DNA of 64,000 nt from DATARH01 sp963773625 (GCA_963773625.1 CAVZCJ010000015.1:124001-188000), one strand, 5' to 3'; shown: positions 42,106 to 51,681, counted from the stretch's first letter. The notes: generated by a model not told the origin, from the sequence alone. Made by a program: numbers and translations.

Positions 42106-43035
42106 GCCAGGCCCGAGGCGCGGGCGACCTCATCTACCGGGAGATCGCCGAGGTTGGGGCTGCGGAGAATGGCAACATCCTCGCCGCGCGGGGCGGTGAG
42201 GGCCGGGTCGGAAGCGGCGGAGTAGAGCACGGTCGCGGGCGCGCCGGCGGCAACCGCCAGGTGCATCGGCCCGGTATCGTTGCCGATGGCGCGCTTCGCG
42301 CCGCGCGCGATAGCGACGATATCGGCGAACGAGGTCTGGCCGGTCAGGTCGCGCGCTTGCGGCACGGAAGCGGCGATGGCGGCGCCAAGATCGCGCTCGT
42401 CGGGACCGCCGATGATGAGCGGCACCAGACCGGAGGCGGCGATGCGCGCAGCGAGCTCGATGAAATGCGCGAGCGGCCAGCGCTTTTGCGGGCGGTGCGG
42501 GGCGCCGCCGGGGACAAGCAGCACGTAATCGGGCGGCAACGCAAACCGCGACAGGTCAGCCGTCGCCCACGACAGGTCGGGCGGCGGGATCGGGACCGGG
42601 GATGCCGGCCCAGCGCAGCTGGTCGGCCTCGCGGTCGAGCGTGTGCATGCGCCGCCGTTCGGGGGTGTCCGGCTGGCGGTGCGAGGCGCCGCGCACGATG
42701 CCCGACCATTCGAGGCCGGGGCGGCGCATCAGATGGAAATAGAGCGCGCTGCGGGTCCGCGTCGACAGGTCGTAGACGCGGTCGAAACGGCCGGCGCGCA
42801 GGCGTCGGGCAAGACGCAGCACCCCGGCCGGATTGCCCCAGCTCGGCCGCTCGTCGATCCACACCTCATCGAAATAGGGCGCGAGCCGGGCAAACTCGGC
42901 ATAGGGACGGGTGGTGAGCAAGGTGATCGCGGCGCCGCGGTGAAAGGCGCGGATCGCCGCCGCCGACCCCATCGCCTGGACAAAATCGCCGAGCGCGCCG
43001 AGCTTGATGACGAGGATATTAATGGAGGCCGGCAA
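42102..43035 (-). pseudogene. Glycosyltransferase family 9 (heptosyltransferase-like), frameshifted
   Basis: The first part (INILVIKLGALGDFVQAMG, then LTTRPYAEFARLAPYFDEVW) and the last part (VLLVPGGAPHRPQKRWP, IGNDTGPMHLA) are the N- and C-terminal halves of an ADP-heptose:LPS-type transferase. They lie in frames differing by one base, and removing one base near 42597 joins them without loss (RWAGIPVPIPPP). The joined protein would be about 311 aa. The catalytic and donor-binding GNDTGP is intact. Its loss would affect LPS core or capsule assembly. Confidence 0.85.
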
Positions 43036-43041
43036 TACAGC

Positions 43042-43437
43042 CTAGGCGAGCGCCGAGGTGATGTCGGTGTGCGTGAAATCGTTGCCCTTAAAGAGCAACG
43101 GCTCGGCTTTATGCCGGGCCAACGCATAGGCAAAACAGTCGCCGAAATTCAGCCTCGCAGGATGGCCGCTGCGCTTACCGAAGTCTCTATAGGCTTCGCG
43201 GGCGATGCGCACCTGCGCCTCATCGACCGGCTCGATAACAATTGCGGCTTCCTGAAGGAAATCGTCGAAGCGGCGCCCAATTATCGGGTCGCGACGACCA
43301 TCGACAACAACCGCTGTTTCCAAAAAATTGGCCGCGGAGATACGGCGATCAAAAGCGAATTCGATAGCCTCGGCGCAAGCTGCCGCTTCCGGTTCGGCGA
43401 AAAGGATCGCAATCAGGGCCGAGCTGTCGATGATCAC
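43042..43437 (-). CDS. vapC: PIN-domain ribonuclease toxin, VapC family
   Basis: The 131-aa protein starts with MIIDSSALIAILFAEPEA and keeps the acidic PIN residues: Asp in IIDSSAL, Glu in NFLETAVV, Asp in NFGDCFAYALA and Asp in GNDFTHTD. Such toxins cut tRNA or rRNA. The GTG start overlaps the stop of the antitoxin gene (GTGA), so the pair is translationally coupled. The pair lies between the glycosyltransferase genes and is in the same direction. Confidence 0.87.
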   Translation of the reverse strand: MIIDSSALIAILFAEPEAAACAEAIEFAFDRRISAANFLETAVVVDGRRDPIIGRRFDDFLQEAAIVIEPVDEAQVRIAREAYRDFGKRSGHPARLNFGDCFAYALARHKAEPLLFKGNDFTHTDITSALA

Positions 43438-43685
43438 CGAGGGAGTCCGTCTTCGTCATAGAGGAGCGCGTCGTGATCGCGCGCGCGATACTCGGGGCCG
43501 AACCGCTCCGCGCAATCGCGGCCGATTGCGAGCAGCCTTTCGGCCAGGCCCTTGTCTCGCCGTCGAACGCGCTCAAGACGTTCTCGGACAGCGGTCGTGA
43601 CCGCGCCGGTCATAGTTTCGCCTGTAGCCTCGGCCAGCTCCTCGATGAGGCGGCAGGCTTCGGTGTTCTTGATGTTGAGAGTCAG
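43434..43685 (-). CDS. vapB: VapB-type antitoxin with CTG start
   Basis: The conserved beginning of this family is MPLNIK; here it reads LTLNIKNTEACRLIEELAEATGE, with CTG at the initiator position and AAAGGTAGAG just upstream. The 83-aa product has the PSK-type transcription-factor fold at the N-terminus (TGAVTTAVRERLER) and an acidic tail that would bind the toxin. No better start exists in frame without adding a foreign-looking N-terminus. Confidence 0.75.
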   Translation of the reverse strand: MTLNIKNTEACRLIEELAEATGETMTGAVTTAVRERLERVRRRDKGLAERLLAIGRDCAERFGPEYRARDHDALLYDEDGLPR

Positions 43686-43746
43686 TTGCTCTACCTTTCT
43701 ACCCGAATACGGTAGAAATAAGCCTCGACATCTTGAAGCGCAAGCC

Positions 43747-44964
43747 TTAGGCCGGGATCGCGAGCGGCGCGGCCGGCAATTCGAGGATGCGCGCCTCGGG
43801 GAACAGCAGCTCCTCATATATGTCGATGGTATGGGAGCACATCGCCTCGCGGGTGAACCCGGCGGCGATATGGGCTCGCGCTCGTCGTCCCAGCGCCGTC
43901 CGCGACAGGTGGTCGAGCTCTAGCGCTTCGGCGATGGCCGCCGCCATCGCTTGCGTATCGCCCGGCGGCACCAGCCAGCCGGTATTGCCCGGGATGACGG
44001 TTTCGCGGGCGCCGCCGTGGTCGGTGGCGATCACCGCGCGACCCATCGCCTGCGCCTCGACGATGGTGCGGCCGAAGCCTTCGGGATCGGTCGAGGCGGA
44101 GACCACGACATCGGCGAGCACATAGGCGGCGGGCATGTCCCGACAATCCTCGACGATGCGAAACTGGCCCGGAAGCCCGCACCGCGCGATCCGCGCCTCG
44201 AGCTCGCGGCGAAATCCGGCGCGTTGCTCGGCGCCAACCAGCACGCCGCAGACGTCGCGGCGGCCAAGCCGGGCGATGGCGTCGATGAAATCGAGCCCGC
44301 CTTTCCAGCGGGTGAGGCGGCCCGGCAGCATGACGACGACGGCCTCGTCCGGAATGCGCCACTTACTGGCCAGGTCGGCGACCCGGTCGCCGTTGACGCG
44401 GTCGGCGTCGAACAGCTTCAGGTCGACGCCGCGCGGGATGATGCGCAGCCGGTCGGGGCCGACGCCGTATTCGCCAGCCGCATGCTCGGCGACGAAGTCA
44501 GAGATGGCGATGACCCGCTCGCCGCGCGCCATCACCGAATTGTACCAGTGCTTGAACGGCGCGCCGTCGCCGTAGACGTTGTGGAAGGTCGTGACGAAGC
44601 GCCGCCCGGTCTTCCGCGCCGCGATCCAGGCGCTCCACGCCGGCGCGCGGCTGCGCGCGTGGACGATGTCGATCTTGCGCTCGCGGATAACGCGGGCCAG
44701 CGCACCCGCGTTGCGGCGAATGGTCAGCAGGTTCTTCGAGGCGAGCGGCAGGCGGATATGCTCGATTCCGGTTCGCGCCAGCTCGCGCTCCATCGGCCCG
44801 CCGGCAGAAGCGACATAGGGGATCCAGCCCGCGGCGGCGAGCGCCGTGGCAATCTCGATCGTGCCGCGCTCCACCCCGCCGGATACCAGGGCCGGGATCA
44901 CCTGAAGAACCGCCGGCGGGCGGGATTCTGGGCGCCCTGTGTGAATTTTATTGTCGCGTGCCAT
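43747..44964 (-). CDS. Glycosyltransferase family 4
   Basis: The 405-aa protein has a GT-B fold: N-terminal LQVIPALVSGGVERGTIEIA with the acceptor-binding Gly motif, and C-terminal VVMLPGRLTRWKGG and ASTDPEGFGRTIVEAQAMG, which carries the EX7E catalytic motif. It probably transfers a sugar from a nucleotide donor to LPS or polysaccharide. Its nearness to the broken GT9 suggests a small surface-sugar cluster, interrupted by the toxin-antitoxin pair. Confidence 0.88.
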   Translation of the reverse strand: MARDNKIHTGRPESRPPAVLQVIPALVSGGVERGTIEIATALAAAGWIPYVASAGGPMERELARTGIEHIRLPLASKNLLTIRRNAGALARVIRERKIDIVHARSRAPAWSAWIAARKTGRRFVTTFHNVYGDGAPFKHWYNSVMARGERVIAISDFVAEHAAGEYGVGPDRLRIIPRGVDLKLFDADRVNGDRVADLASKWRIPDEAVVVMLPGRLTRWKGGLDFIDAIARLGRRDVCGVLVGAEQRAGFRRELEARIARCGLPGQFRIVEDCRDMPAAYVLADVVVSASTDPEGFGRTIVEAQAMGRAVIATDHGGARETVIPGNTGWLVPPGDTQAMAAAIAEALELDHLSRTALGRRARAHIAAGFTREAMCSHTIDIYEELLFPEARILELPAAPLAIPA

Positions 44965-44986
44965 GCCGCCGCTGTAGCGCTTTTAC

Positions 44987-45763
44987 ATGCCAACGCCCGC
45001 AACCGACACGGTGCACAACGCCGACGCCGCGAGTTTAGCACGACCGCGAGGGGCGACAATCGCGTACCACAGGCTGTCCGGCGCGGCCCCGGGCGTTGTC
45101 TTCCTCGGCGGCTTCCGCTCCGATATGACCGGCAACAAAGCATTGTTTCTGCAAGACTATTGCCGGCGGCGCGGACGCGCCTACGTGCGCTTCGACTATT
45201 TCGGACATGGTCAATCGAGCGGCGATTTCGCCGAAGGCACGGTGTCGCGATGGCGCGACGATTCGCTCGCGGTGATCGATTCGCTGACCGAAGGGCCGCA
45301 GATCCTGGTCGGATCGAGCATGGGCGGCTGGATCATGGTGCTGGCGGCCTTGGCGCGGCCCGAGCGCATCGCGGGCCTTGTCGGGATCGCCGCCGCCCCC
45401 GACGCGACAACCGACCTGATGGCGGTGCGGTTCAGCGAGGAACAGCGACGCGAGCTGTCTGAGAAAGGCCGCGTCGTGCTTCCCTCGGAATTCGACCCGG
45501 CCGGCTATCTTTACACGCGCGCGCTGATCGAGGACGGCGACCGCAATCTGGTGCTGCGCGGACCGATCCCGCTCGCCTGCCCGGTGCGGCTGCTGCACGG
45601 GATGGCGGACCTGTCGGTACCGTGGCGGCAAAGCCTCAAGCTCGCCGAGCAGCTGCAAGGCACCGATGTAACGCTGACCCTCATTAAGGATGGCGACCAC
45701 CGGCTGTCGCGCGACGAGGACCTCGCGCGGCTGGCGCGAGTGCTGGACGAACTCGCACCTTAG
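44987..45763 (+). CDS. Alpha/beta hydrolase (small esterase)
   Basis: The 258-aa protein has nucleophile Ser in VGSSMGGWIM (about residue 107), the acid in HGMADLSVPW, and His in DGDHRLSRDEDL. The N-terminal GVVFLGGFRSDMTGNKALFL matches the ABHD10-like group, whose mammalian member is a thioesterase and acyl-glucuronidase. Substrate unknown. It is divergent from the glycosyltransferase gene and overlaps the GST gene by 4 bases at its 3' end. Confidence 0.85.
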   Translation: MPTPATDTVHNADAASLARPRGATIAYHRLSGAAPGVVFLGGFRSDMTGNKALFLQDYCRRRGRAYVRFDYFGHGQSSGDFAEGTVSRWRDDSLAVIDSLTEGPQILVGSSMGGWIMVLAALARPERIAGLVGIAAAPDATTDLMAVRFSEEQRRELSEKGRVVLPSEFDPAGYLYTRALIEDGDRNLVLRGPIPLACPVRLLHGMADLSVPWRQSLKLAEQLQGTDVTLTLIKDGDHRLSRDEDLARLARVLDELAP

Positions 45764-46416
45764 AACTCGTACTGGTCGATGATCATCGGCTCGTTCTTTG
45801 CCGCCGCGGCCCATTCCTGCATCGCCGGCATCGCCATGATGGTCTCGCAATAGGCTTCGGACTCGCGTTCGAGGTCGAACTTGTAGGTGCGGAAGCGGGT
45901 CACAACGGGCGCGTACATCGCGTCGGCAATGGTGAAGCGGCCGAACAGGAAATCACCGTTTCCCGCGCTAAAGCGGCTGCGGCATTGGCGCCAGATCGCC
46001 ATCACCCGGTTGATGTCGGCCTGCGCCTCCGGGGAGATGTCGCGCCCCGGGAAGCTGGAGCGGATGTTCATCGGAAACTGGCCGCGCAGCGCCTGGAAAC
46101 TCGAATGCATTTCGGCGCTGATCGAGCGCGCCACCGCCTTGGCCGCCGGGTCGTCGGGCCACAGCCCGGCGGCGGGGAATTTCTCGGTGAGATAGCCGCA
46201 GATCGCCAGGCTGTCCCACACCACGGTGTCGCCGTGATGCAGCGCCGGCACCTTGCCTGACGGGGAATATTTGAGCAGCGTTTCCTTGCTGCCCGGCTGG
46301 AACAGCGGGATCACCACTTCCTCGAACGCCTCGCCGGTCGCCTTGAGCGCGAGCCAGGCGCGCAGCGACCATGACGCATAGTTCTTGTTGCCGAGATAGA
46401 TGGTCAGATCGGCCAT
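45760..46416 (-). CDS. Glutathione S-transferase
   Basis: The 218-aa protein has the thioredoxin-like N-domain (DLTIYLGNKNYASWSLRAWLAL, with Ser in the NYASWS segment as possible catalytic residue) and a helical C-domain. PALHHGDTVVWDSLAIC gives the cis-Pro and the glutathione-binding Asp-Ser. Homologues resemble the GSTs of maleylacetoacetate-isomerase-like type. Its first 60 codons and upstream region are duplicated as debris at 51511-51760. Confidence 0.9.
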   Translation of the reverse strand: MADLTIYLGNKNYASWSLRAWLALKATGEAFEEVVIPLFQPGSKETLLKYSPSGKVPALHHGDTVVWDSLAICGYLTEKFPAAGLWPDDPAAKAVARSISAEMHSSFQALRGQFPMNIRSSFPGRDISPEAQADINRVMAIWRQCRSRFSAGNGDFLFGRFTIADAMYAPVVTRFRTYKFDLERESEAYCETIMAMPAMQEWAAAAKNEPMIIDQYEF

Positions 46417-46540
46417 GAACACTCCCGGTCGAAAGACAACCGAATGATAACATCGGCGCGCGGCAATCGGCGCAGCGAAACCTTGGCATTGCCGCCTTGC
46501 CGAAGGCATGCTGCGACGAACGGGACATGAGGATGAGGCG

Positions 46541-47917
46541 ATGGCTTTCTCGCTGATCGACAAGGACGCCGGCGCGGTGCCGCTGACGGTGCTGAGCAAG
46601 GCGCAAATGCGGCAATGGCGCGAGAGCGCGCCGGAGCGCGAGCGCGACTGGGCGCAGGCGGCCGGATTCACCGGCGAGGCCGGCAAGATCGCGCTGGTGC
46701 CGGACGAGCGCGGCAAGCTCGGCCGGGTGCTGGTCGGCGGCAGCGATAGCGAGGCGGCGATGTGGGCGGTGGCCGGCCTCTCGGAAACCTTGCCGGAAGG
46801 GGTTTACCGGCTCGATCCCTTGCCCGAGGGCGGCGATGCCAGCAGGATCGCGCTCGGCTGGGCGCTCGGCACCTACCGCTTCACCCGCTACCACGACAAG
46901 CCGGCTGGCAAGGCGCGACTGGTCTGGCCGAAAGGCGCGGATCGCGGACTGGTCGAGCGGCTCGCCGAGGGTGTGTTCCTCGCCCGGAATTTGGCGACAA
47001 CGCCCGCCTCCGACATGGGCCCCGAGGAGCTGGCCGAGGCGGCACAAAAGGCGGCCAAGAACGAAGGCGCCAAGTGCAAGGTGATTGTCGGCGACAAGCT
47101 CCTTGAAAAGAACTACCCGACAATCCACGCGGTTGGGCGCGCCAGCACGCGAGCCCCGCGGCTGGTCGACATCGTCTGGGGCGAGGCCGACGCGCCCAAG
47201 GTGACGCTGGTCGGCAAGGGGGTATGCTTCGACACTGGCGGGCTCGACCTGAAACCCGCCTCCAGCATGCTCAACATGAAAAAGGACATGGCCGGCGCGG
47301 CGATCATGCTGGGCCTCGGCCAGGCGATCATGCAGACCGGGCTCAAGGTGCGGCTGCGCGTGCTGCTGCCTTGCGTCGAGAACGCGGTCTCGGGCAACGC
47401 GATGCGCCCGCGCGACATCATCAAGACACGCAAGGGGCTGACGGTCGAAATCGGCAATACCGACGCCGAGGGCCGCCTCATCCTGTGCGATGCGCTGGCC
47501 GAGGCCTCGGACGAGAAGCCGGAGATGATCGTCGACTGCGCGACCCTGACCGGCGCGGCGCGGGTCGCGCTCGGACCCGAGCTGCCGGCGTTGTTCTGCA
47601 ACGACGACCGGCTGGCGAACGCGCTGATCGCCGCCGGGCAGGCGGAGGACGATCCGATGTGGCGGCTGCCGCTCTACAAGCCCTACCGCCGGATGATCGA
47701 CAGCAAGGTGGCCGACCTCAACAACGTGTCGGAGGGGCCGCAAGGCGGCGCCATCACCGCCGCGCTCTATCTCAACGAATTCGTCGATCCCAAGGTGCCG
47801 TGGGCGCATCTCGACGTGATGGCGTGGAACCAGCGCGCGCGGCCCGGGCGTCCGGAAGGCGCCGAGGCGCAGACCCTGCGGGCGGTCTACGCGCACATCG
47901 CCGAGCGCTTCGGGTGA
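46541..47917 (+). CDS. pepA: Leucyl aminopeptidase (M17 family)
   Basis: The 458-aa protein has the C-terminal catalytic domain with zinc ligands in GKGVCFDTGGLDLKP and NTDAEGRLILCDAL, plus Lys and Asp in KKDMAGAA. The N-terminal domain is shorter than in E. coli PepA. It removes N-terminal residues from peptides. The start is the ATG at 46541, with GAGGATGAGG upstream. The adjacent VapC-type gene on the other strand ends 3 bases away. Confidence 0.92.
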   Translation: MAFSLIDKDAGAVPLTVLSKAQMRQWRESAPERERDWAQAAGFTGEAGKIALVPDERGKLGRVLVGGSDSEAAMWAVAGLSETLPEGVYRLDPLPEGGDASRIALGWALGTYRFTRYHDKPAGKARLVWPKGADRGLVERLAEGVFLARNLATTPASDMGPEELAEAAQKAAKNEGAKCKVIVGDKLLEKNYPTIHAVGRASTRAPRLVDIVWGEADAPKVTLVGKGVCFDTGGLDLKPASSMLNMKKDMAGAAIMLGLGQAIMQTGLKVRLRVLLPCVENAVSGNAMRPRDIIKTRKGLTVEIGNTDAEGRLILCDALAEASDEKPEMIVDCATLTGAARVALGPELPALFCNDDRLANALIAAGQAEDDPMWRLPLYKPYRRMIDSKVADLNNVSEGPQGGAITAALYLNEFVDPKVPWAHLDVMAWNQRARPGRPEGAEAQTLRAVYAHIAERFG

Positions 47918-47919
47918 AG

Positions 47920-48306
47920 TCACCAGAGGCGGGCAACGCCGTAGCGATCGAAAAGCTGCTCGTTGGAAACGATCGTCAAAGGGCCGGCCAGCGCCTGGGC
48001 GATCAGCATGCGGTCGAACGGGTCGCGGTGCGGTCCGGGTAGCCGGCCGGCGGCTTCGCCCTCGGTCACGCTAATGGGCAGTCCGGTGAAACCTTCGGCT
48101 ACGATGCTCCCCACGAAATCCTGCGCCAACGGACCCGCTCGCGGCAATTTACCGATGCGGTGTTTGGTAGCGATCTCCCAGGCCGAGGCGGCGCTGGCCA
48201 TAACATCGTTCGCAGGATCGCCGATCGCGTCCCAAGCCGTTTTTGAAAGCGCCGGGTGATCAGTGACCCACCAGATCAGCGCATGGGTATCGAGCAGCAA
48301 GCGCAT
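47920..48306 (-). CDS. vapC: PIN-domain toxin, VapC family (second module)
   Basis: The 128-aa protein starts MRLLLDTHALIWW and carries the acidic PIN residues in LLDTHAL, SAWEIATK and HRDPFDRMLIAQA. This subgroup is usually paired with a Phd/YefM antitoxin, as here. The start at 48306 comes 4 bases after the antitoxin stop. The ORF could be read further upstream, but conservation starts at this ATG. Confidence 0.9.
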   Translation of the reverse strand: MRLLLDTHALIWWVTDHPALSKTAWDAIGDPANDVMASAASAWEIATKHRIGKLPRAGPLAQDFVGSIVAEGFTGLPISVTEGEAAGRLPGPHRDPFDRMLIAQALAGPLTIVSNEQLFDRYGVARLW

Positions 48307-48310
48307 CCCA

Positions 48311-48544
48311 TTATTGGTCCCAGGCATCGAGTTCTTCCGGCGGCAAAGGCTCAAAGAATTCAGGGCCGATGGACACTTGCCCCTTTAGCCGGCCAGGGAT
48401 GCGTCGCGGCTTCGCCGTTATCGGCACGAGCTTGACAACCGGCTTGTTGCCGCGCGCGATGACGATCTCCTCGCCGGCCTCGGCGCGTGCAATAAGGCGC
48501 GAGAGATGGGTCTTGGCGGCGTGTATCGAGATCTGCTCGCTCAT
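48311..48544 (-). CDS. Phd/YefM-type antitoxin
   Basis: The 77-aa protein starts SEQISIHAAKTHLSRLIARAEAGEE, then IVIARGNKPVVKLVPI, the Phd/YefM DNA-binding fold. The C-terminal tail is acidic and would wrap around the toxin. It precedes its toxin, as usual, and the operon would be autorepressed. This is a different antitoxin class from the VapB at 43434. Confidence 0.9.
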   Translation of the reverse strand: MSEQISIHAAKTHLSRLIARAEAGEEIVIARGNKPVVKLVPITAKPRRIPGRLKGQVSIGPEFFEPLPPEELDAWDQ

Positions 48545-48614
48545 GTTCAGCTCCTGACTTAGTCAAGTAACTTAGCTAACCTGCCGCAGGTGTCAATTCC
48601 ATGGGCCGCATGCG

Positions 48615-49671
48615 ATGAAAATCGAAACCCAACTGCCGCTCGGCAATCTCGATCCAGGGCTGCGCGTCGCGGCGACGCGGCTCGATCTCGACCGGGTGGG
48701 CGAAGAGGCGCGGCTGGCCGAGGCGCTCGGCTATGACGGCATCGTCTGCGAGGAGACCAAGGACGACCCGTTTATCGTGCTAGTCGCTGGCGGCGCAGGC
48801 GACCGAGCGGATCGGGCTCGCGACCGGCGTCGCCATTGCTTTTCCGCGCGCCCCGGCGGTGACCGCGCTGGCCGCGTGGACCTTGCAGCGCCTATCGAAG
48901 GGCCGCTTCACGCTCGGCCTCGGCAGCCAGGTCAAGGGTCATATCGAGCGGCGGTTCGGCATGAAGTGGACGCCGCCCGGGCCCTGGATGCGCGATTATG
49001 TCGGCGCATTGCGCGCGATCTGGGCCTGCTGGCAGGAGGGTGGCACCAAGCTCGACTACCAGAGCGAGCACTACAGACTGAGCCTGATGGTGCCGCTCTT
49101 CGCGCCACCGCCGATTGAACATCCCGACGTCCCGGTACAGCTCGCTGCGGTCAACCCATTCATGTGCCAGATCGCCGGCGAGGTCGCCGACGGCATCCGC
49201 GCCCACCCGGTCTGCACGCCGCGCTATATCGAGGAGGTGATGCTGCCGGCGGCGCGTAAGGGGGCCGCAAGGGCCGGCCGCGACTTCGCCAAGTTCGAGA
49301 TGGCGGTGATGCCGTTGATCGCCACGGCACCCGACAAGGCCGGTCTCGAGGCGCGCGTGCGCGACGTGCGGGCCCGCATCGCGTTTTACGCCTCGACCCC
49401 GACCTATCTGATCGCCTTCGAGTCGCAGGGCTACGGCGAGGTCGCCCGCACCCTGCAATCCTATTCGCGGGCGCAGCGCTGGGACGAGATGCCGGGCTTT
49501 ATCAGCGACGAGATGCTCGATCATTACGCGGTGATCGGGACGCATGACGAGATCACCGACAAGCTCGCCGCGCGATTTTCCGGCGTCGCCAGCCATCTCG
49601 AATTCGCGATCCCCGTTTCGGGTGAGGCCGACAAAGCATCGTTGCGCGAACTGCTCGCCCGCCTGCGCTAG
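48615..49671 (+). pseudogene. LLM-class oxidoreductase (F420-dependent-like), frameshifted
   Basis: The first 55 codons (LAEALGYDGIVCEETKDDPFI) and the rest (SLAAQATERIGLATG in the next frame, then LSKGRFTLGLGSQVKGHIE) are one continuous luciferase-like protein if the base near 48783 is removed. The joined protein would be about 351 aa. The core VPLFAPPPIEHPDVPVQLAAVNP is typical of this group. The downstream half is also long enough to look like a start at 48859, but that loses the first barrel strands. Confidence 0.87.
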
Positions 49672-49677
49672 GCGCGC

Positions 49678-50607
49678 TCAGTAACCTCGTTGCGGGTCGA
49701 CGAGATTGGCGACCGGGCGTCCGGCTTCGAGATCGCAGATCGCGGCGGCGATGATCCGCGCGGCTGTCGGCGGGTGGGTGTCGGCCGCGACATGCGGGGT
49801 GACGACGATCCGGGGGTGGCGCCAGAACGGATGATCCGGCGGCAGCGGCTCGTCGCGAAAGACATCGAGCACCGCCGCCGAAAGCTGGCCGCTGTCGAGA
49901 GCCGCAAGCAGATCGGCCTCGACGAGATGGCGGCCCCGGCCGGCATTGACGAGGCCGGCGCCGCGCGGCAGGCGGGAGAAGAGCCGCGCGTCGAGGATGT
50001 TCTCGGTCTCGCCGGTCATCGGCAAGAGACAGACGAGGATGTCGCTGGCGGCGAGCATTGCGTCCAGTCCGGCCGGACCGGCATGGGTGGCAAAGCCCGG
50101 CACGTGCTTGGCCGACCGGCTCCAGCCGGCGACCGTAAAGCCGAGCGACCGCAAGGTGCGTCCCGCGGCCTGCCCCAATGTGCCGAAACCGAGAATGCCG
50201 ACTTTGCGCTCGGCGGCGTTTTTCTGGTGCAGTTCGCGCCACTCGCCGGCGGCCTGCTGCAGGCGGTAGTCGATATCGTGACGATGCAGCCGCAGCACCT
50301 GCAGCGCCACGTACTCGCACATCGCCTGCGTCATGTGCGGATCAACGAGCCGCAGGATCGGGACGCCGGCCGGCAAATTCGGGTCGCGCAGGAGATGGTC
50401 GGTCCCGGCGCCCAGCGACACGATCAGCTTCAGGTTGGGCAGGCTGGCGAGCAGCCCCGGTTCGGGATGCCAGACCAGCGCGTAGTCGATCGCGGCCGGA
50501 TCGCCGAATTCGGGCCAATAGCTGATCTCATAGTCGGGAAAGGCCGCCGGAAGGTGCGGGCGCCAGCGCGCCAGCGCCGCCGCGGTGGTCTTGAACAGGA
50601 TCGCCAC
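49678..50607 (-). CDS. ghrA: Glyoxylate/hydroxypyruvate reductase (GhrA type)
   Basis: The 309-aa D-2-hydroxyacid dehydrogenase has nucleotide-binding GILGFGTLGQAAGRTL, Arg in NAGRGRHLVEADLL, Glu in FRDEPLP and His in VTPHVAA, forming the catalytic triad. It reduces glyoxylate or hydroxypyruvate with NAD(P)H. The GTG at 50607 follows GGGGAG and begins AILFK, as other GhrA proteins do; a further ATG at 50640 is less likely. It overlaps no neighbour. Confidence 0.9.
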   Translation of the reverse strand: MAILFKTTAAALARWRPHLPAAFPDYEISYWPEFGDPAAIDYALVWHPEPGLLASLPNLKLIVSLGAGTDHLLRDPNLPAGVPILRLVDPHMTQAMCEYVALQVLRLHRHDIDYRLQQAAGEWRELHQKNAAERKVGILGFGTLGQAAGRTLRSLGFTVAGWSRSAKHVPGFATHAGPAGLDAMLAASDILVCLLPMTGETENILDARLFSRLPRGAGLVNAGRGRHLVEADLLAALDSGQLSAAVLDVFRDEPLPPDHPFWRHPRIVVTPHVAADTHPPTAARIIAAAICDLEAGRPVANLVDPQRGY

Positions 50608-50698
50608 GCTCGCTCCCCGGCTGGGTCGAGGCTGCATCATGCGTCTGGAGTGCGGGCCGGTCTACGCCGACGCCACGAGTTGCTTTACTCTCCCCGGC

Positions 50699-51373
50699 AT
50701 GATTTTGCGCTCCAACCTGCCGCGACTGCGCGAACTGGCCGGCGCCGCCGAGCGGGTGCTCGATGTCGGCGGCTGGTACCAGCCGTTCAACCTGGCGACG
50801 CATGTGATCGACCTCTTGCCGTTCGACACGCGGCGCCAGCACGATCCGCTCGATCCCGAGGATGCGCCGCGGTTTTCCGCCGCGACCTGGCACGCGGCAG
50901 ATGTTTGCATCGCCCCTTGGCCGTATCCCGACAAATTTTTCGATTTCGCGGTGTGCTCGCACATCCTCGAAGACGTGCGCGACCCGATCGCCGTCTGCGC
51001 GGAGCTGAACCGTGTCGCGCGCGCCGGCTATATCGAGACCCCATCGCGGCTGCGCGAGATTTTTGCCAAGGCGCGGTTCGCCGCGCTGCGCGCGCTGGCC
51101 GGCGGTCTGCCGGAGATCGGCATGTCGCACCATCGCTGGTTTGTCGAACTGGAGGGCTCGCATTTGCGCTTTACCGCCAAGATGGGCGCGCTCGCCGAGC
51201 GCCGCCGGCACTACCTGACGCGGAGCGATATCGGCCGCAAGCTGACCGAGGCGGAGAGCGGGCTCGGCTTCTTCTGGGAAGGCGGGTTCACCTATGAGGA
51301 GGCGTTCGTCTTCCCGCGCGACGATTACCCGGTCTTCCGGCAAAAGGCGCTGGCGCGGCTGCGGGGAAAATAA
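50699..51373 (+). CDS. SAM-dependent methyltransferase-like protein
   Basis: The 224-aa protein has a Rossmann core with VLDVGGWYQPF as motif I and CSHILEDVRDP as the later motif, in the Methyltransf_11 style. A Cys-poor C-terminal half (YLTRSDIGRKL) is not diagnostic. Homologues are found near surface-glycan genes. Substrate unknown. It starts at ATG 50699, divergent from ghrA. Confidence 0.7.
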   Translation: MILRSNLPRLRELAGAAERVLDVGGWYQPFNLATHVIDLLPFDTRRQHDPLDPEDAPRFSAATWHAADVCIAPWPYPDKFFDFAVCSHILEDVRDPIAVCAELNRVARAGYIETPSRLREIFAKARFAALRALAGGLPEIGMSHHRWFVELEGSHLRFTAKMGALAERRRHYLTRSDIGRKLTEAESGLGFFWEGGFTYEEAFVFPRDDYPVFRQKALARLRGK

Positions 51374-51385
51374 CGCGCAGCGCCA

Positions 51386-51510
51386 TCAGGCGGACTCCTT
51401 TGGCGGGGTCAAATCGTCGCCAGGATCGGCGGGGGTCGGGTCGTTGGGAATTATAGTCACGGCGGACAGAGGCGGCACCGGCGGCACGGTACGGGAGGCG
51501 GGGGTGGCAT
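51386..51510 (-). pseudogene. Fragment of a VgrG C-terminal tail
   Basis: On the minus strand it encodes a Pro-rich stretch ending TPADPGDDLTPPKES, nearly the same ending as the intact VgrG tail (EPTPADPGDDLKPPPEPS) encoded 1 kb away. Nothing else of VgrG is present here, so it is a short duplicate. It is fused in frame to GST-derived sequence. Confidence 0.7.
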
Positions 51511-51681
51511 CGGCACCTTGCCCGATGGCGAATACTTGAGGAGCGTCTCCTTGCTGCCCGGCTGGAACAGCGGGATCACCATCTCCTCGAACGCCTCGCC
51601 GGTCGCCTTGAGCGCCAGCCAGGTGCGCAGCGACCATGACGCATAGTTCTTGTTGCCGAGATAGATGGTCAGATCGGACAG
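51511..51681 (-). pseudogene. Truncated duplicate of the 5' end of the GST gene
   Basis: The sequence from about 51511 to 51760 resembles 46250-46490, covering the first 60 codons of GST plus its upstream region. The initiating ATG has become CTG. Homology ends exactly where the VgrG-tail fragment starts. The other bases of 51374-51880 carry nothing identifiable. Confidence 0.85.

Noticed and set aside
45968..47923. A 651-codon open frame on the minus strand across the GST and pepA genes
   Set aside because: It lies antisense to two clearly conserved genes, has Arg/Pro/Ala-biased composition and no known domain. It is a shadow of high-GC coding sequence.
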